NCBI RefSeq assembly: GCF_036759925.1
Contig: NZ_JAPKIB010000012.1
Location: forward strand, 75,884-139,883
Length of the DNA: 64,000 bases
From: Kluyvera sp036759925
GTDB taxonomy: Bacteria > Pseudomonadota > Gammaproteobacteria > Enterobacterales > Enterobacteriaceae
Reading direction: 5' to 3'
Shown here: one piece after another, positions 62,559-64,000 of the stretch
How positions within the stretch are numbered: the first letter of the stretch is position 1
Layout: each line of letters begins with the position of its first letter
Notes under the pieces: generated by a model
The model's database searches: none
Seen by the model: only the letters and a program-made list of their open reading frames with translations
Told to the model about the DNA's origin: nothing
Translations under genes and position numbers: made by a program

Positions 62559-63299
62559 ATGAGCACGAAATGGTCACCGCAAGAAGTGATTCACCGGGAT
62601 TACAACAATCACCCCCCAGCCTACGCGCCAGGCTATAAAACCAGCGTTCTGCGTTCACCGCGCAATGCCCTGATTTCGCTACAAAACTCACTGTCTGAAA
62701 TTACCGGCCCGGTCTTTTCCCAGCAGGATCTCGGCCCGCTGGATAATGACCTGATCCTCAACTACGCCAAAGACGGCCTGCCGATTGGCGAGCGAATTAT
62801 TGTTCATGGCTACGTACGTGACGGCTTCGGTCGGCCGCTGAAAAACACGCTGGTAGAGGTATGGCAGGCCAACGCCGGCGGCCGTTACCGTCATAAGAAA
62901 GACCAGTATCTGGCGCCGATTGACCCTAATTTTGGCGGCTGCGGACGCGTGCTGACCGATGAAAACGGCTACTATTTCTTCCGCACCATCAAGCCCGGCC
63001 CGTACCCATGGCGCAACCAGGCGAGCGACTGGCGTCCTTCGCATATTCACTTCTCCATTTTTGGCGAAGCCTTTGCCCAGCGACTGATTACCCAGATGTA
63101 TTTTGAGGGCGACCCGCTTATCAAGCAGTGCCCTATCGTCAAAACCATCAATAACGATGATGCCGTTCGTACGCTGATCGCGGAGCTGGACACCCACGCC
63201 GCTGTGCCGCTCGACTGCCTGGCCTATCGTTTTGATCTGGTGCTGCGTGGACAACGCGCCACGCTGTTTGAAAATCGCACCCAGGGGGCTGCACGATGA
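62559..63299 (+). CDS. pcaH: Protocatechuate 3,4-dioxygenase beta subunit
   Basis: The 246-residue subunit holds the catalytic Fe(III) of intradiol dioxygenases. The expected ligands are tyrosines in GGRYRHK and GPYPWRN and histidines in PSHIHFS. LVEVWQANAGGRYRHK is the family signature. The enzyme opens protocatechuate to beta-carboxymuconate in the beta-ketoadipate pathway. It overlaps pcaG by 4 nt (ATGA). GGAG is 10 nt before the ATG. Confidence 0.95.
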   Translation: MSTKWSPQEVIHRDYNNHPPAYAPGYKTSVLRSPRNALISLQNSLSEITGPVFSQQDLGPLDNDLILNYAKDGLPIGERIIVHGYVRDGFGRPLKNTLVEVWQANAGGRYRHKKDQYLAPIDPNFGGCGRVLTDENGYYFFRTIKPGPYPWRNQASDWRPSHIHFSIFGEAFAQRLITQMYFEGDPLIKQCPIVKTINNDDAVRTLIAELDTHAAVPLDCLAYRFDLVLRGQRATLFENRTQGAAR

Positions 63300-63916
63300 A
63301 AGACTATTTACCGGAAACCGCCTCACAAACCGCAGGCCCTTATGTGCACATTGGCCTGGCCCCAGACGCAGCAGGCTTCCATATCTTTGAGAAGAACTTT
63401 GGCGCTACGCTCACCAACAGCCATACCCCAGGTGAGCATATCGCTATTGAGGGTCGTGTGTTCGATGGTTCCGGCACGCCGGTACGCGATGTACTGATTG
63501 AAATCTGGCAGGCCAACGCCGCCGGGCGCTACAACCATGTAGCGGACCAGCAGCATGAGAAGGCGCTGGATGAAGATTTCCGCGGTTGGGGACGCGCCTG
63601 CTCTAACTTTGATAGCGGCGTATGGCGCTTTGACACCATTAAACCCGGACAGGCCGTGGGCCGCGACGGGCGCATAATGGCACCGCACGTCAATCTGTGG
63701 GTCGTAGCGCGTGGGATCAACATTGGCTTGAATACAAGAATGTATTTCTCTGACGAGCAGGAGGCGAACGCGAAAGACCCGGTGCTGAACCTGATCGAAT
63801 GGGAAGTACGCCGCAAAACGCTAATTGGCCACAAAGAGACGCGCGGCAACGAGACGGTGTACCGTTTCGACATTTATTTACAGGGTGAGAACGAAACGGT
63901 GTTTTTTGATCTGTAA
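63296..63916 (+). CDS. pcaG: Protocatechuate 3,4-dioxygenase alpha subunit
   Basis: The 206-residue alpha subunit shares the intradiol fold (LIEIWQANAAGRYNH, TIKPGQAVGRDGR, MAPHVNLWVVARG) but lacks the full iron ligand set. It forms the heteromer with PcaH in the protocatechuate branch of the beta-ketoadipate pathway. Translation is coupled to pcaH. The rest of the pathway is not within the window. A REP half unit and direct repeats follow. Confidence 0.95.
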   Translation: MKDYLPETASQTAGPYVHIGLAPDAAGFHIFEKNFGATLTNSHTPGEHIAIEGRVFDGSGTPVRDVLIEIWQANAAGRYNHVADQQHEKALDEDFRGWGRACSNFDSGVWRFDTIKPGQAVGRDGRIMAPHVNLWVVARGINIGLNTRMYFSDEQEANAKDPVLNLIEWEVRRKTLIGHKETRGNETVYRFDIYLQGENETVFFDL

Positions 63917-63930
63917 GGCCGGTGCGCTTT

Positions 63931-63957
63931 CCCCCGGCGTCGCTTCTGTACGACCGG
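63931..63957. repeat. Truncated REP-like unit
   Basis: CCCCCGGCGTCGCTTC begins like the REP units at 40406 and 57637, but the right half is replaced by TGTACGACCGG, the start of the direct repeat. Confidence 0.55.
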
Positions 63958-63999
63958 ATACATAGGTAACACTTCAGACCGGGAACATAGGTAACACTT
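63952..63999. repeat. 23-bp direct repeat at the window edge, possible mobile-element end
   Basis: Two copies, 63952-63974 and 63977-63999, share GACCGG, then differ at two bases, then ACATAGGTAACACTT (15 bases identical). The copies are 25 bp apart start to start. The pattern resembles ends of some insertion sequences, but the element lies outside the window, so the family cannot be named. Confidence 0.5.
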
Positions 64000-64000
64000 T

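Noticed and set aside
1..64000. tRNA, rRNA, phage attachment site or integrase
   Set aside because: None was recognised by eye; the accessory modules carry no integrase or flanking tRNA in the window, so no genomic island is claimed.

Overview
The window looks like chromosome of an enteric bacterium of the Klebsiella/Raoultella group. Most proteins are close to Escherichia coli K-12 proteins as I remember them and lie in nearly the same order. Added genes (cioAB, pcaHG, a uronate-oligosaccharide locus) and REP-like repeats fit Klebsiella. The genus is inferred from recalled families, not from a search.

Left part (1-22,465). This follows the E. coli rspB-to-tqsA block: rspBA, ynfA, ynfB, ynfC, ynfD, the ynfEGH-dmsD molybdoenzyme operon, clcB, bioD2, mlc, ynfL/ynfM, asr-ydgU, ydgD, mdtIJ and tqsA. 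speG and ynfF, present in E. coli, are absent. Additions are an orphan gene (3922-4323), a YhhS/YfcJ-type MFS gene and a CHASE4-GGDEF-EAL protein.

Right part (22,468-62,331). This follows the E. coli ydcJ-to-ortT block in reverse: ortT, patD-ydcVUTSR (4-aminobutanal oxidation plus an ABC importer), rlhA, sutR/ydcO, ydcL, tehBA, ydcK, rimL, opgD, ydcJ. Accessory modules interrupt it. (a) 30.6-36.7 kb is an AT-rich locus with an AraC regulator, DUF2264 protein, MFS symporter, GH88 unsaturated-uronyl hydrolase and KdgM-type porin. (b) 37.3-39.9 kb holds a CIO-type cytochrome bd oxidase with a DUF2474 micropeptide. (c) 44.5-51.0 kb holds an AraC/EamA pair, then a probable operon of exported alpha/beta hydrolase, two-component system and CcdA-thioredoxin fusion. 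(d) 53.5-55.9 kb holds a 3-hydroxyaspartate ammonia-lyase, a DauR/YheO-type regulator and a LysE exporter. The window ends with pcaHG (protocatechuate 3,4-dioxygenase) and a 23-bp direct repeat that may be the edge of a mobile element.

The main themes are anaerobic respiration (FNR-type promoter before ynfE), polyamine handling (mdtIJ, patD, ydcSTUV), acid and envelope stress (asr, opgD, the redox fusion) and uptake of plant-derived uronides and aromatics. The least explained parts are the uronide locus, the hydrolase/two-component/redox operon with a hairpin over a Shine-Dalgarno sequence, and several small orphan proteins, two of them built from tandem repeats. No tRNA, rRNA, CRISPR array or complete insertion sequence was recognised.
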